Origin: an uncultured Verrucomicrobiota bacterium
GTDB taxonomy: Bacteria; Verrucomicrobiota; Verrucomicrobiia; Opitutales; Intestinicryptomonadaceae
Assembly: GCA_949287395.1 (NCBI GenBank)
Contig: CASEFZ010000016.1
Location: 1 to 37,722 of the forward strand
Reading direction: 5' to 3'
DNA length: 37,722 nt
The notes under the pieces are model-generated. The model was not told where the DNA came from and made no database searches. It was given only the letters and a program-made list of their open reading frames with translations. The position numbers were made by a program, and so were the translations under genes. Positions 17,588 to 28,300 of the stretch are shown one piece after another (within the stretch, counting starts at the first letter, position 1; every line of letters starts with the position of its first letter).

Positions 17588-18106
17588 CTAAAATTCTCCG
17601 CGCGAAGGTTCAAACAACCTTATTATCCTGTCTGGAAATTCCACCGCCCACTTGGACAACGGGAACAACACGAGCGCCGAAGCCAATATGTCGCAGGCCA
17701 CGCGCAAAATATACTCCGAAATCCCGTCCACAGCGCTCGGCAGGAAAACTGTGTACAAAAACAGTATCGAAAAATTTACAATTTCCATAACGCCGATTGC
17801 CCATACCGCGTGGACTTTTTCCGTGTTGGCGCACAATACCCGCGCAAAAGCTGCCGCCAAAAGCCATATTATAGACACTATGCCCATCGGCAGCGGAATA
17901 AACGTCGACGACGCCAAAGAGCTAACCAACACCACAAATATCAGCCCGCCCGTTCCCAGCCATTTCGCCGCCGGAACAATGAACAGCGCCGGTAGCATCA
18001 AATACACGTATGGAGACAGCCAGTTATTCACCGACGCAATCGCATACGCGTACCCTAAATTCACGAGCAACACTACCAGAAACCTTAGATCTACGCGCTT
18101 TATCAT
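17588..18106 (-). CDS. mreD: Rod shape-determining protein MreD
   Basis: This is a 172-aa integral membrane protein with five to six hydrophobic segments (for example LRFLVVLLVNLGYAYAIA, MLPALFIVPA, IVSIIWLLAAAFARVL, IVNFSILFLYTVFL and DILASALVLFPL). Sequence conservation in MreD is low. The call rests on hydropathy, length and its place between mreC and mrdA, where mreD is nearly invariant. I prefer the ATG at 18106, seven bases after AGG; a GTG two codons upstream (18112) is also possible. The mreC stop is eight bases upstream, so translation is probably coupled. Confidence 0.88.
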   Translation of the reverse strand: MIKRVDLRFLVVLLVNLGYAYAIASVNNWLSPYVYLMLPALFIVPAAKWLGTGGLIFVVLVSSLASSTFIPLPMGIVSIIWLLAAAFARVLCANTEKVHAVWAIGVMEIVNFSILFLYTVFLPSAVDGISEYILRVACDILASALVLFPLSKWAVEFPDRIIRLFEPSRGEF

Positions 18107-18114
18107 CGCCACAC

Positions 18115-18954
18115 CTATTTGGCAACGTCGGCAATCGGCACCAGAACCGAAACCTCCCTCAAACTGTCCAAGCCCTCGCTGAGTTTTACAACCCCTGTCT
18201 TAAACAAAGCATCGCTGTCGGTCTTTAAGTCGACAACGTCGCCTATAAAAATCCCCTCCGGGAAAGTTCCCGCCAAGGGCGACGTCACAAGCCTAAGGCT
18301 TTCCCCCGACGCAATCCTTACATCTCCCGGCACATCCGTCACTACGCCCTTGCCCGTCCGGAACGAGAACGACCCTCCCCCCTGATATATCACCGGCCTG
18401 TCCTCTCCGTCGAATTGGGCTGCCATCCTAAATTTTCTGCTGCTTACAAGCTCCACTGTAGCCGTGTGCACGGTGGTTTTAACAACCCTTCCAACAACGC
18501 CCCCCGCATATATTACGGCATACCCTTCCCTTATTCCGTCGGCACTGCCCTTGCGTATTACTATGTACTGCCACCATGCGTTGACCTCTCTGCGTATGAC
18601 GCGCGCAACTTCGCATTTAAAGCGGTCGGGAGTGGGCATGGACAATATCTTTTCATACCTCGAAAGCCTGCTCTTTAGAAACTCGTTTTCCCTTAGCTTT
18701 AGCTCGTAGGCCGAATTCAAGCGCGCCAAATCGCGCCCCGCCTCTATGAGCGAGCGCTTTGAACCCGCGCTCATCAGCCAGTACTTTTCCAAATCGGACA
18801 AGTGCGAAGGCAGCGAATCTATGGGCGCCCTAAATTCCGAAAATACCCGCGACGTAAAATGGCGAAGCGCCGATGGCGCCAATAAACAGACAAGCAGCGC
18901 CGCCACAAATGCGGCTATATCCCGTAGAGCCTTTGCCCTGTGTTCCAATGCCAA
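18115..18954 (-). CDS. mreC: Rod shape-determining protein MreC
   Basis: MreC (279 aa) is an inner-membrane protein whose periplasmic part links MreB/MreD to PBP2. It has one N-terminal transmembrane helix (about 12-32), then a coiled-coil region (about 65-105, with ELKLRENEFLKSRLSRYEKIL) and the two-lobed beta domain, with WWQYIVIRKGSADGIREGYAV, VVGRVV and the C-terminal LREVSVLVPIAD. No ATG or GTG is available: the frame opens with TTG at 18954, three codons after the in-frame mreB stop, so a TTG start is required. It lies 9 bases downstream of mreB and is followed by mreD. Confidence 0.94.
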   Translation of the reverse strand: MALEHRAKALRDIAAFVAALLVCLLAPSALRHFTSRVFSEFRAPIDSLPSHLSDLEKYWLMSAGSKRSLIEAGRDLARLNSAYELKLRENEFLKSRLSRYEKILSMPTPDRFKCEVARVIRREVNAWWQYIVIRKGSADGIREGYAVIYAGGVVGRVVKTTVHTATVELVSSRKFRMAAQFDGEDRPVIYQGGGSFSFRTGKGVVTDVPGDVRIASGESLRLVTSPLAGTFPEGIFIGDVVDLKTDSDALFKTGVVKLSEGLDSLREVSVLVPIADVAK

Positions 18955-18963
18955 ACCCGGTAT

Positions 18964-19971
18964 TTATGCGTTCTCATTCGCCCAAAAGGAGTAGTCGTCC
19001 AAAACGGCCCCGGTACCGTTTACGACGGCGCTCAAGGGATCGTCCGCAACAAAACACGGCAGGCCCGTCACGTCGCTTACACGCAGGTCAAGGTTGCGTA
19101 TCAAAGCTCCGCCGCCGGCAAGAACCATGCCCCTGTCCACCAAGTCGGCACTCAGCTCGGGCGGGCAGTTTTCAAGGGCTTCGTGTATGACGTCGGTGAT
19201 CTCTTTAAAAGAGTCGCTCAAGGCGTCGCGTATTTCCTGGGAAGTAACCATGAGAGTCTTGGGCAAGCCAACCACGGCATCGCGCCCCTTAACCTCCCAA
19301 GTAAGCTCGTTGTCCAAGGGGAATGCCGAACCTATGTTTATCTTAATCTCCTCCGCGGTGCGCTCCCCAATGACGAGGTTGTACGCCCGCTTCATGTACT
19401 GCGCTATACAACTGTCAAAGGCGTCCCCGCCTATTCTGACACTCTTCGAATAAACCACGTTTGAAAGCGATATTATTGCAACCTCCGTGGTGCCCCCGCC
19501 TATGTCGACAATCATGCTCGCCGTAGGATCGGCTATGGGCAACCCAACGCCTATTGCAGCCATAAGTGGCTCGTCCATCAGGCAAACTTTACGCGCGCCC
19601 GCATGTATTGCGGATTCCTTAACGGCCCTTCTTTCAACCTCAGTTATCCCGGAAGGCACCGCCACAACAACCCTAGGCGCCATAAACTTCCACTGCTTGG
19701 CAGCCTTCTGTATGAAGTAACGAAGCATTATCTCCGTTATGTCGAAATCGGCAATCACGCCCAGCTTCATCGGCCTGACCGCCGTTATGTTGCCGGGAGT
19801 CTTTCCAAGCATCCTCTTCGCCTTTTCCCCCACCGCCAACACTTTCTTGGAATTTGTATAAACGGCCACAACACTAGGCTCGCTCATTATCACGCCGGAA
19901 TCCTTTGCGTATACAAGCGTGTTAGCCGTCCCCAAATCTATGCCGATGTCGTTTGAAAATAAAGTGTTCAT
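18964..19971 (-). CDS. mreB: Rod shape-determining actin homologue MreB
   Basis: MreB (335 aa) is the cytoplasmic actin-like filament protein that directs lateral wall synthesis. The phosphate-1 loop is DIGIDLGTANTLVY (8-21). Phosphate-2 is VDIGGGTTEVAI, and the adenosine loop is MVLAGGGALI. The N-terminal FSNDIGIDLG matches the family start, so I chose ATG 19971; an extended frame to 20127 would add 52 unrelated residues across the divergent promoter region. It heads the mreB-mreC-mreD-mrdA operon. Confidence 0.98.
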   Translation of the reverse strand: MNTLFSNDIGIDLGTANTLVYAKDSGVIMSEPSVVAVYTNSKKVLAVGEKAKRMLGKTPGNITAVRPMKLGVIADFDITEIMLRYFIQKAAKQWKFMAPRVVVAVPSGITEVERRAVKESAIHAGARKVCLMDEPLMAAIGVGLPIADPTASMIVDIGGGTTEVAIISLSNVVYSKSVRIGGDAFDSCIAQYMKRAYNLVIGERTAEEIKINIGSAFPLDNELTWEVKGRDAVVGLPKTLMVTSQEIRDALSDSFKEITDVIHEALENCPPELSADLVDRGMVLAGGGALIRNLDLRVSDVTGLPCFVADDPLSAVVNGTGAVLDDYSFWANENA

Positions 19972-20093
19972 AAATTTATGCCTGGAAAATTTTACCGCAA
20001 CAAAATGTTTGCCAACACCGCGCGCGCGGGCAACATTGAATTCGTCCTCAAAAAGAATCGCTTTTTCGCGCAAATTGTCAACAATTTTAAAGG
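19972..20093. promoter_or_regulatory. Divergent promoter region between mreB and dsbD
   Basis: These 122 bases must drive mreB leftward and dsbD rightward. On the minus strand a perfect -35 box TTGACA lies at 20081-20076, with only weak -10 options 16-17 bases on (GATTCT or ATTCTT). A second choice nearer mreB is TTGGCA with TAAAAT at a short 15-base spacing. An alternating CG run (20019-20028) lies between them. No clear plus-strand promoter was found. Confidence 0.3.
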
Positions 20094-21971
20094 ATGAAAG
20101 CCAACATAGCAGTATTGTCCGCCGCAATTTTACTGGCTGTCGCGTATGCGCAGGCGTCCGCCCCGGAAACTTCGGTTTACGCCGCCCTTCCGGTGAGCGT
20201 CCAAAAAGACAAAGAAATAACCGCCGTATTTACCTTCGATATTCCAAAGGGATGGCACATATACGGGCAAAATGCGGGCGAATTCGGGGAGCCAACAATA
20301 ATTGAGGCAAAACTTCCGGCAGGCTTAAGGCATATTTCCACAAAATGGCCCGCCGAAGAGAATTTCGACTTCATGGGAATGAAGTCTTCCGGATACTCGG
20401 GGAAAATCGACGTCCGCATGACATTTGAGGCAGACAGTTCCGCAAAGACCGGACCGGTGGAAATCCCAGTAAAAATTTCCATGGTTCAATGTATGGACAC
20501 TTGCATGCCCATTGAGAAAAATCTGAAACTTAAATTCTTTTTGCAGGCCCCAAGCCCTGAAAATTTAGTGGCCGAACCCTCGGCAAAACAGACCTTAGAA
20601 GCGCCGGGCAACGCCGCTGCAGAAACGGGCTTTGGAAAGATTTTATCCATATTGGCGGGGGCGTTTTTTGGAGGGGCTATCTTGAACTTGATGCCTTGCG
20701 TCTTTCCCGTAATAGGCATAAAAATCCTCTCGTTTGCCTCGGGAGCAAACGACGGGTACGGCAAAACCCTCTTGAACGCGGCCTTTTATACGGCTGGGAT
20801 AGTTGTGAGCTTCCTGGCAATGGGAGCGGCCCTTGTTGCCCTGAAACACGCTGGGATACAAGCTGGTTGGGGTTTTCAGTTACAAAGCCCGCTGTTTACG
20901 GCCTGTGCGGCGCTGCTGTTTTTCGCGATGGGCCTAAGCTTTGCGGGGGCGTTTGAAATAGGCGCTTCTATTGCCGGCAAGGCAACAGAAGCAACAAACG
21001 CTGCCTGGGCAAACGCGAACCAGAACGCCTGGGCAAATGCGCTGGGTGGGGAAAAGGCGCCTGAACGGCGCCCGGCGGGCAAAAAATTTGCGGCGTCGTT
21101 TTTATCCGGAGTTTTGGCGGTGCTTGTGGCCAGCCCGTGCACGGCGCCCTTTATGGGATCGGCGGTTGGATACGTGCTTACAGCCGACGTTTCAAACGAG
21201 CTAACCTTCAGCGTATTTGCCGCATTGGGCCTTGGAATGGCCGCGCCATACATGGCGCTCTCTGCAATGCCCAGCCTTGCGCGCGCAATGCCCAAGCCGG
21301 GCGCGTGGATGGAGGTGTTAAAAAATATTTTCAGCATTCCCCTTTTCGCTTCCGCAATCTGGCTGGTATGGGTCTTCGACAAACAAACAAACGAGGCAGC
21401 CGCGCTGCTTTCGGCAATTTTAATTTTGGCAGTCGGTCTAAGGACATTCGGCATGTGCTCAGCCCCGCACCGGACGGCCGCTGCGCGCGCTTTCGGATTT
21501 GTAGCGGCGCTTGCGGGCGCGGCGGCGGCGGTCTGGATTTCATTGGAAGTTTCAAAAATGGCCTCCGAAAGTGCAGAAACGGGCTTGCAAAACAAATCCG
21601 CGCTGGTGACCGAATTTGAAAATTACGGAATAAAGGCCTCTGAATGGTCGGCTGAAAAACTCGACTCCCTAAGAAAATCTGGGAAGCCCGTCTATGTGGA
21701 TTTTACCGCCGCGTGGTGCATAACTTGCCAATACAACAAGATGGTCTTGTTTTCAAAGGCCGTCACGGACGCTTTAAAAAAGCGCGAAGTTGAAGTTCTT
21801 GTGGCCGACTGGACAAACCGCAATTCGGCAATAAAAGAGGAGCTTTCCAAGTACGGCCGCGCGGGAGTTCCGCTGAACGTCTACTTTCCGCCAAACGGCA
21901 AACAGGCTGTAATACTTCCGGCCATACTTACCGAGCAGGCTGTTCTGGACGCCGTTGACAAAAGTCGATAA
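20094..21971 (+). CDS. dsbD: Thiol:disulfide interchange protein, DsbD family
   Basis: This 625-aa inner-membrane protein moves electrons from cytoplasmic thioredoxin to periplasmic thiols. After a signal peptide (MKANIAVLSAAILLAVAYA) comes the periplasmic alpha domain with Cys133 and Cys137 (CMDTCMP). An eight-helix membrane domain follows, with Cys202 (LMPCVFP) and Cys349 (SPCTAP). A C-terminal thioredoxin-like domain carries the WCITC site (Cys542, Cys545). All three redox pairs are present. An Ala/Asn-rich stretch (near 297-330, with repeated NAWANA-like units) is inserted between membrane segments. AAAGG directly abuts the ATG, too close to act as a normal Shine-Dalgarno. It heads a long co-directional run. 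Confidence 0.95.
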   Translation: MKANIAVLSAAILLAVAYAQASAPETSVYAALPVSVQKDKEITAVFTFDIPKGWHIYGQNAGEFGEPTIIEAKLPAGLRHISTKWPAEENFDFMGMKSSGYSGKIDVRMTFEADSSAKTGPVEIPVKISMVQCMDTCMPIEKNLKLKFFLQAPSPENLVAEPSAKQTLEAPGNAAAETGFGKILSILAGAFFGGAILNLMPCVFPVIGIKILSFASGANDGYGKTLLNAAFYTAGIVVSFLAMGAALVALKHAGIQAGWGFQLQSPLFTACAALLFFAMGLSFAGAFEIGASIAGKATEATNAAWANANQNAWANALGGEKAPERRPAGKKFAASFLSGVLAVLVASPCTAPFMGSAVGYVLTADVSNELTFSVFAALGLGMAAPYMALSAMPSLARAMPKPGAWMEVLKNIFSIPLFASAIWLVWVFDKQTNEAAALLSAILILAVGLRTFGMCSAPHRTAAARAFGFVAALAGAAAAVWISLEVSKMASESAETGLQNKSALVTEFENYGIKASEWSAEKLDSLRKSGKPVYVDFTAAWCITCQYNKMVLFSKAVTDALKKREVEVLVADWTNRNSAIKEELSKYGRAGVPLNVYFPPNGKQAVILPAILTEQAVLDAVDKSR

Positions 21972-21997
21972 AAATGAGACAATGCCGCATTTAAACT

Positions 21998-23245
21998 ATG
22001 AATTTTGAAAAGCCAAAATTTTTAACGGAAAAATCCGCAAAAGAGATAGCCCGCAAATACGGCACGCCGTGTTATGTTTACGACGAAGCCTCGCTTGAGC
22101 GCCAGGCAAAGGCGGCGCTAAAATTCCCGAACGCATTCGGGCTGACGGTGAGATACGCCATGAAGGCCGCATCCAATGCGGCAATTTTAAGGTTGTTCGA
22201 CAAACTGGGCCTGCACATAGACGCCTCGAGCGCATACGAGGCCGAACGCGCCATGGCGGCGGGGATAGCCGCCGAAAAGATATCGCTTTCGTCGCAGCAG
22301 CTGCCGCAAAACCTGAAGGCGCTCATAGATGCGGGGGTAAAATATAACGCGTGTTCGATGCGCCAGCTTGAGGAATTCTGCAGGCTTTTCCCCGGAGGAG
22401 AGGTTGGGGTTAGGATAAACCCGGGGCTCGGCTCGGGGGGCACAAAGCGCACAAATGTGGGAGGGCCGGCGTCGAGCTTTGGAATATGGTTTGAGTACGT
22501 GCCGCAGATTCTAAAGACGGCACAAAAGTACGGTGTAAAAATAATAAGGATACACACGCACATAGGTTCGGGTTCCGACCCGAAAGTGTGGCAGAAGGTT
22601 GCATCCATGAGTCTTGGAACTGTTGAAAAATTTCCCGATGCGCGCATATTAAACATGGGGGGCGGCTACAAGGTTGCCCGCATGGGTTATGAGAAGTCCA
22701 CCGACTTGCAAAAGATAGGCGCGCCCGTAGCGGAGCTTGTAAAAAAGTTTGCAAAAAAGACAGGCAGGCAACTCCACTTTGAAATTGAGCCCGGAACGTT
22801 TCTGCTGGCCAACTGCGGCAGTGTTTTATCGACCGTCCAAGACATGTGCGACACGGGCAAAAAGGGCTACCAATTTCTAAAGCTGGACACCGGCATGACA
22901 GACATATTGAGGCCGTCTATATACGGAGCCCAGCACCCGATACATATTCTCACAAGGGCGGCGCAAAGTTGCAGCTATATTGTCTGCGGGCATTGCTGCG
23001 AAAGCGGAGACATACTCACTCCGGCAGACGGAGACCCAGAAGCGCTTTCTCCGCGCAAAATGCGCAGGGCTAAAATAGGGGATTTGTGCGTGATAGACGG
23101 GGCCGGAGCCTATTGCAGCGCGATGTGCACGGCCAACTACAACTCTTATCCAGCCTCGCCCGAGGTGCTCTTGAAGAAAGATTCCACCTTTCAGCTAATA
23201 AGGCGCAGGCAGACACCACAACAAATAGTCGAAAACGAGGTCTAA
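21998..23245 (+). CDS. lysA: Diaminopimelate decarboxylase
   Basis: This PLP enzyme (415 aa) of the fold-III alanine racemase/ornithine decarboxylase type makes L-lysine from meso-diaminopimelate, in the cytoplasm. The PLP lysine is Lys56 in RYAMKAASN. Other motifs are [18 protein letters not shown] (phosphate-binding glycines), [17 protein letters not shown] (substrate Cys/Glu) and [18 protein letters not shown]. Arginine or carboxynorspermidine decarboxylase relatives are less likely given the CCESGD and GAYC motifs. It lies 26 bases after dsbD and 3 bases before the thioesterase gene. Confidence 0.93.
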   Translation: MNFEKPKFLTEKSAKEIARKYGTPCYVYDEASLERQAKAALKFPNAFGLTVRYAMKAASNAAILRLFDKLGLHIDASSAYEAERAMAAGIAAEKISLSSQQLPQNLKALIDAGVKYNACSMRQLEEFCRLFPGGEVGVRINPGLGSGGTKRTNVGGPASSFGIWFEYVPQILKTAQKYGVKIIRIHTHIGSGSDPKVWQKVASMSLGTVEKFPDARILNMGGGYKVARMGYEKSTDLQKIGAPVAELVKKFAKKTGRQLHFEIEPGTFLLANCGSVLSTVQDMCDTGKKGYQFLKLDTGMTDILRPSIYGAQHPIHILTRAAQSCSYIVCGHCCESGDILTPADGDPEALSPRKMRRAKIGDLCVIDGAGAYCSAMCTANYNSYPASPEVLLKKDSTFQLIRRRQTPQQIVENEV

Positions 23246-23248
23246 GAA

Positions 23249-23656
23249 ATGGTAAGCGGTACAGCCAATGTAAAAGTGAGGTTTGCCGAGACGGACGCAA
23301 TGGGCGTGGTTTATCACGCCAACTACCTGCCGTGGTTTGAGTGTGCGCGCCTTGACCTAATAGAGGGCGTGGGCCTCAGCTATGAGCGCCTCATAGAGGA
23401 GGGTTTTCACCTTCCCGTTGTGGAGGTCCACGTTGAGTACAAACACCCGGCGCGTTTCGGCGACGAGGTTGAAATACGCGCGTGCATAAAGAGCAAGCCT
23501 TCCGTAAAGATGAAGGTTGAATACGAAGCGCGCGCCAACGGCAAACTTCTTGTGACCGGATACACCACGCATGTGTTTGTAAACCTGCACGGCGCGCCCG
23601 TAAAGCCGCCGCGCGAGTGGACGGAAAAGCTTTCCGGTAAATTTGCAAAATGCTGA
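23249..23656 (+). CDS. ybgC: Acyl-CoA thioester hydrolase, YbgC/4HBT hot-dog fold
   Basis: This 135-aa single-domain hot-dog thioesterase has the catalytic signature AETDAMGVVYHANYLPWFE with Asp16, equivalent to Asp18 of E. coli YbgC. YbgC-type enzymes hydrolyse acyl-CoA and often sit with tol-pal genes; here it lies between lysA and a membrane protein instead. GAGG at 23237-23240 (within the end of lysA) may serve as ribosome binding site. Its last codons overlap the start of the next gene by 7 bases, so the two are likely translationally coupled. Confidence 0.93.
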   Translation: MVSGTANVKVRFAETDAMGVVYHANYLPWFECARLDLIEGVGLSYERLIEEGFHLPVVEVHVEYKHPARFGDEVEIRACIKSKPSVKMKVEYEARANGKLLVTGYTTHVFVNLHGAPVKPPREWTEKLSGKFAKC

Positions 23657-25398
23657 AAAAGTTTGCATACATTGCGCTGTTTGCGGCGGTTATTTGGTGG
23701 GGCTTGTCCATCAGGCTCTTTAACGCGCAAACAAGGCTGCCGCATGCGGACGAATGCGAACAGGCCACAACATTTTCGAAACTTCTTGACGAAGGCAGAT
23801 ACAAGTACAATCCCAACGGCCCGCACGGGCCAACTTTGTACTATTACGCGCTTGCGTGCTGGCAGATTTCCGACGCTTTCGGTCATGGAGCGGCATACAT
23901 GCATGACACAAGCCAAGCCGCAAGGCGGCCGTCCGACAACGTGGACATATGCGCGCTTAGAATATGCGTGCTTGGGGTGTATGCATTGATTTTTCTCGTA
24001 TTTGTGGCAATGGGGAAAGAGCTTGGCATTGCGGCGGCATTGTCGGGCTTTGCGTGCCTTTGGGTTTCGGGGCTTTCGTGCATTTATTCGGTATATTTTG
24101 TGCAGGAGTCCATATTTGCGTTTTCCATATTGCTCACGGCGCTTGCGGCTTGGCGGTTGGCGGCAAACCCCTCGGCTAGGGCGGCCGTATTTCTCGGGGC
24201 TGCGGCAGGTTTTGCGCAAGCGACAAAGGAAACGGCGCCAATGTCGTTTTTGGCAATAGCGCTGTCTCTGGCTTGCTGCGCGCTTTTGGAGCCAAGGCTA
24301 AAGGAAAACTTGAGGGGCATATTTTCCGCCAGGCGCTTTGCGGTTTTGTCGGGATTGGCGCTTGTGGGCTTTGCGGCAATATTCTGCCCGTTCTATTCAT
24401 CTTTCGGAGAAAATCCGTCTGGAATGCTGGATGCGTTTTTAAGCTATGGCCATTTTGCGGACAAGTCGCAAAGCGCCGAACACGCGCAAGGCGCGCTCTA
24501 CTACCTAAAATTGCTCACCCTTCAAAAGTCAGAGGGCGTCTGGTTTGGGGAACTGCCCGTATTTGCCCTGTTTTTGGCGTCGGCAGCGGCGGCGGCGTTC
24601 TTTGCATTGCGCGGGAAATTTTCTTGTGAAAGGTTGAAATTGCCGTGGCAAGGCCCTGGTAAAAGGGCTCCGGAAACTTCGGAACCCAAAGGCGCGGACG
24701 GCATAAAGAAGCCGGAGCGCGCCCCGCTAAAGGGCACCAAAGCCCAATCCGTGAGCGAATGCGCGCGTGCCGAAATTCCCGACATAATATTTGTTTTATA
24801 CATGGGCCTAACGGCCGCAATAAACGTGCTGGAGCTGAGCGCAGTCTCCTACAAAACGCCGTGGCTGCTTTTGGCGCCGCTAACTTTGATGTGCGCGGTT
24901 GCAGGTTGGGGAGCGGCGAAAATTCTGTTTAAAAAAAGATCGTGGCTGGCTTTGGCCTTGCTGGCGGGGGTGTTGTTGCTCCTATGGTGGCAAACGGGCC
25001 TTTCAAAAATGGCCGCGGGGCGTTTCCATACAGATCCGCGCAATCCGTTCTTGTATTCGCACACGGTGGCGGATTTCGCAAACCTTGTTAAGCGCATAGA
25101 AAATTGCTCAAAATTTTCGGAGTATGGCAGCGACATTCCGGTTGCATTCGCAACAAAAAATTCGCCGTGGCCGGCGCCGTGGTTTTTAAGAAAATACAGA
25201 AATGTCGGTTTTTGGAATAGCGATATTCCAAAAAATCTGGAAATATTTGAAATTGTCGTGTGCGACTCACCATTTGAGGACGAAGTAAGTAAAAGGCTCG
25301 AAGGGAAAGGCTACGTGAGCGAGTATTTCGGGTTGAGAAAAAATTTAATCCTGCGGGCATGGGTTAAGAAAAAACTATTCGACGAATCGACAAAGTGA
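23650..25398 (+). CDS. GT-C-fold multi-pass membrane protein, TIGR03663-like
   Basis: This 582-aa inner-membrane protein has about nine or more hydrophobic helices. The first extracytoplasmic loop has the acidic pair Asp34-Glu35 (LPHADECEQA) followed by YKYNPNGPHGPTLYYYALA, the pattern of GT-C glycosyltransferases related to family 39 and of the TIGR03663 group ('flippase activity-associated', Agl23-like). A hydrophilic Lys/Pro-rich loop lies at about 330-375. By family it would move sugars from a lipid-linked donor to lipid or protein acceptors, but donor and acceptor are unknown. It overlaps the ybgC-like gene by 7 bases, and its TGA overlaps the ATG of the AsmA-like gene by one base. The fold is likely; the exact activity is unknown. 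Confidence 0.8.
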   Translation: MLKKFAYIALFAAVIWWGLSIRLFNAQTRLPHADECEQATTFSKLLDEGRYKYNPNGPHGPTLYYYALACWQISDAFGHGAAYMHDTSQAARRPSDNVDICALRICVLGVYALIFLVFVAMGKELGIAAALSGFACLWVSGLSCIYSVYFVQESIFAFSILLTALAAWRLAANPSARAAVFLGAAAGFAQATKETAPMSFLAIALSLACCALLEPRLKENLRGIFSARRFAVLSGLALVGFAAIFCPFYSSFGENPSGMLDAFLSYGHFADKSQSAEHAQGALYYLKLLTLQKSEGVWFGELPVFALFLASAAAAAFFALRGKFSCERLKLPWQGPGKRAPETSEPKGADGIKKPERAPLKGTKAQSVSECARAEIPDIIFVLYMGLTAAINVLELSAVSYKTPWLLLAPLTLMCAVAGWGAAKILFKKRSWLALALLAGVLLLLWWQTGLSKMAAGRFHTDPRNPFLYSHTVADFANLVKRIENCSKFSEYGSDIPVAFATKNSPWPAPWFLRKYRNVGFWNSDIPKNLEIFEIVVCDSPFEDEVSKRLEGKGYVSEYFGLRKNLILRAWVKKKLFDESTK

Positions 25399-28300
25399 TG
25401 AAAAAACTTATTTTTGTAGTGGCTGGCGCCCTACTTGCGGCAGTGGTTGCTGTTGTGGCACTGTCGAGCGCGTCTTTGCAGACAGCTGCGGTATCGGGGC
25501 TGTTAAAGAAGGAAATGGAAGGCGCGGAGCTAAAAAAAATCCGCCTGGGGCTAGGCAGCGTAAATGTAAGCGGCCTGAAGATTCCGCTAAATGGCGGCGG
25601 GGAGCTGTATGTGGATTCGGCGCAGATAAAGTTTTCGGCCATTGCGCTTCTGTCAAAAGAGATTGATATTGAAAGCGCCGTTATAGACGGCGCAAGGCTG
25701 GATTTAACCGCGGCAAAACCGGACGGCGGGATCCCAAAAGACCCGGCAACTTCAAATGCTGGAGTAGCAAAAAAAAATGAGCCGCCGCAAAAAGAGGCCT
25801 CCAAAGCAAGTGCAGCAAACGGAACCACCCTGCCCGATAAAAGCGCAAACCTTGCGAAGGCGGACAAAAAAGATGCCAATATTTTGGAGCAGCTTAAGAA
25901 ATGGTCTCTTAGAATTGGCTCATTCAAGGCGAATTTGGCAGTGGGGCTTGCAAACAAAAAAAATTTCCAGCTTGGGCTTGATTGCGGCAACATAAAAGTT
26001 GGCAGAAACATCACCGCAAACTCGGGGCGCGCATTGCTGGAGTGCGAATCGGAAATCTTCAAAAACGGAAAGCTTTCCGCGCAGGCCGACATTTCAAAGC
26101 CCTCGGACAGGGTAGAATTAAGGCTGTCGGCAAAATATGGGGCAAAACAGCTTTTCGCGGCGAAGGGGCTTTTGGAAAGCGACATGTCGGCGGGTGAATT
26201 TGAGGCAAGTTCCGATTTTAAATCTTCAGACATTGAAGAATTGGCAAATTTGCTTGAGACATTCCCGGCTTTCAACTCAAAGCTCTACGCAAAAGCAACC
26301 TTCGCCGATTTTGCAAAAAAGTGCGACTTTCGCGTGGCGATGCAGAATTCAGTTCCGCAATATAAACTCCTGCCAAAAGCAAAAAACATAGGCGTAAACG
26401 CCGATATATCGGCCTCCAAAGACGGAAATATTTTCAGACTTGGAAAGTTGGACCTGTATGTTTCAGAGAGCGGAACGAACATTTTGTCGGCGCAGGCATC
26501 AAGAACGTTTGAATTCTGCGCGGACAATTTTACCGGGGAAGTGTCCGAGGGAGAGGTTGCAAGAGTGAGGATTGGAAACTTAAACCCAGGGCTTTTGGAC
26601 GGATTGAGCGAGGGCATGGAGTTTTCGGGAGAGCCCCTGTCGGGAGAGTTTAGCGTGGGATTGGGCAAGGGTAATTCACTTTCAATAAGAACGCTGAAGG
26701 CTTTCAACGCGGTAAATTTTTCGGCCCGCGAAAACGGGAAAGCCCTTGTTGAAAAGCTCAACGCGTCCGTCGACGCGGACGCTAAAATAGGCCCAAACTC
26801 CAAAATTTCCTGCCGCCTTGATGCCGACATATTCGGGAATTCCGCGGGTAAAATAAATTTGAAAACGGATGCGGATATTGAAAACGGAAAGGGAATTTTC
26901 AGGGCGAAACTTGACGGAGAGTTAAAGCCCCTTCTGGAGAAGTTTGGCGAGAGGGGATTGTCTGCGCTCTCCGGAATGCGAGTGTTTGCCGAAACCGAGA
27001 CCGCCTACGCAAACAACAGATTGAAAATTGAAAAATTTGCGGTTTCAATAAAAGACACAAAGAATTTGGAAATCCTGAATGTGCTTTTAGAGCAGCCCTT
27101 GGAAGCGGGCCTAAGCCCGTTTAAATGCGAGCCTGCAGCGGGAAAAATTTTTACTGTAAAGAGTTCCGAAATACCCTTCTCAATATTAAAGCCTTTTGTT
27201 TCAGGGGTTGATGCGGAGAGCATTAAGGCCAACATATCGATTTCTGCAAAAGGCCAAGGGGCTCCATTTGAAGCCCAGGGCGATGCTGCAGCGAAAAGAA
27301 TATGCGTGGAAAACAAGGGGGAAAAACTCTTTAGAGACATAGATATTTTTGGAAAATTTTCGTGCCTATTGGATTTAAAGAGCGCGGCTTTGGAAACGAA
27401 AATATCGGAGGCCGTGATCTCGGACTCCGGAACGCCAATAGCCACACTTTCGGGCTCTATTAACACGGCGGGGGCGGCGTTGAAAAACGCAGATATAAAT
27501 GCTTCGGTGTCGCTTCCGCGCCTCCTGGCCCAGCCGGCGCTTAGGGGAAAGGTGAATATTTTGGCGGGATTGGCGGAAATAAAGGCATCGGCGGGGGGAA
27601 ATTCGGTGCAAACGCGCACAAAAATATCATCGCTAAAAATTGGCTCCTTGGAGGCGACTCTCGATACAGTAGAGCTTGGCGCCGACATTTTGCTTGCACG
27701 GGACATAAACGAGGCGGACTTTTCAAAATTGGATATAGACGCCACCTTAAAGACCCGCAGCTCCAACGGAGCCTCGGACTTACGCGCGAAAATAGGCATT
27801 GGCGAGAACATAAACGCGCAAATAGACGCGCCCGTCTTGTCGGCGGAGGACATATCCGCGTTTGCTGGCCTCGCCTCGGGGGAAAGCGATTTGCAAGGCG
27901 ATATTATAGACCAGGCGAGGGAAAACGCCAAAGAGGAAATTTTAACCGGGCGCAGAAAGATTGTTAGGCCAAAAGCCCCCTCAGAAAAGAAGCTCGACAC
28001 CGCGCAAAACAAGCAAGATTCAATTGCCAGGCGCGACGCCAAAGCCGTGTGGGATTTCGGGAGAAACCTGACGGCCAGCGCAAAGCTCGGGAAATTTCTA
28101 AGCTCAGGCAGAACGGTCTTTGAAAAGTTTTCGGCAACTCTTGAGGTATCCCCGTCCGCACTGAATTTGAAAAACGCCTCAATGTTCCTGTACGGGGCAA
28201 GCGTATCGGCCGACCTTTGCGCAAAGTTCGACTCTAAAAACCCCGCCCCATATTCCGTAAGGAACGCAAAAATCTCCGCAAAGGGCATAGACATCTCGCA

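Noticed and set aside
19972..20127. Longer mreB start at 20127
   Set aside because: It would add 52 residues unlike any MreB and overlap the start of dsbD; the family begins at the ATG at 19971.
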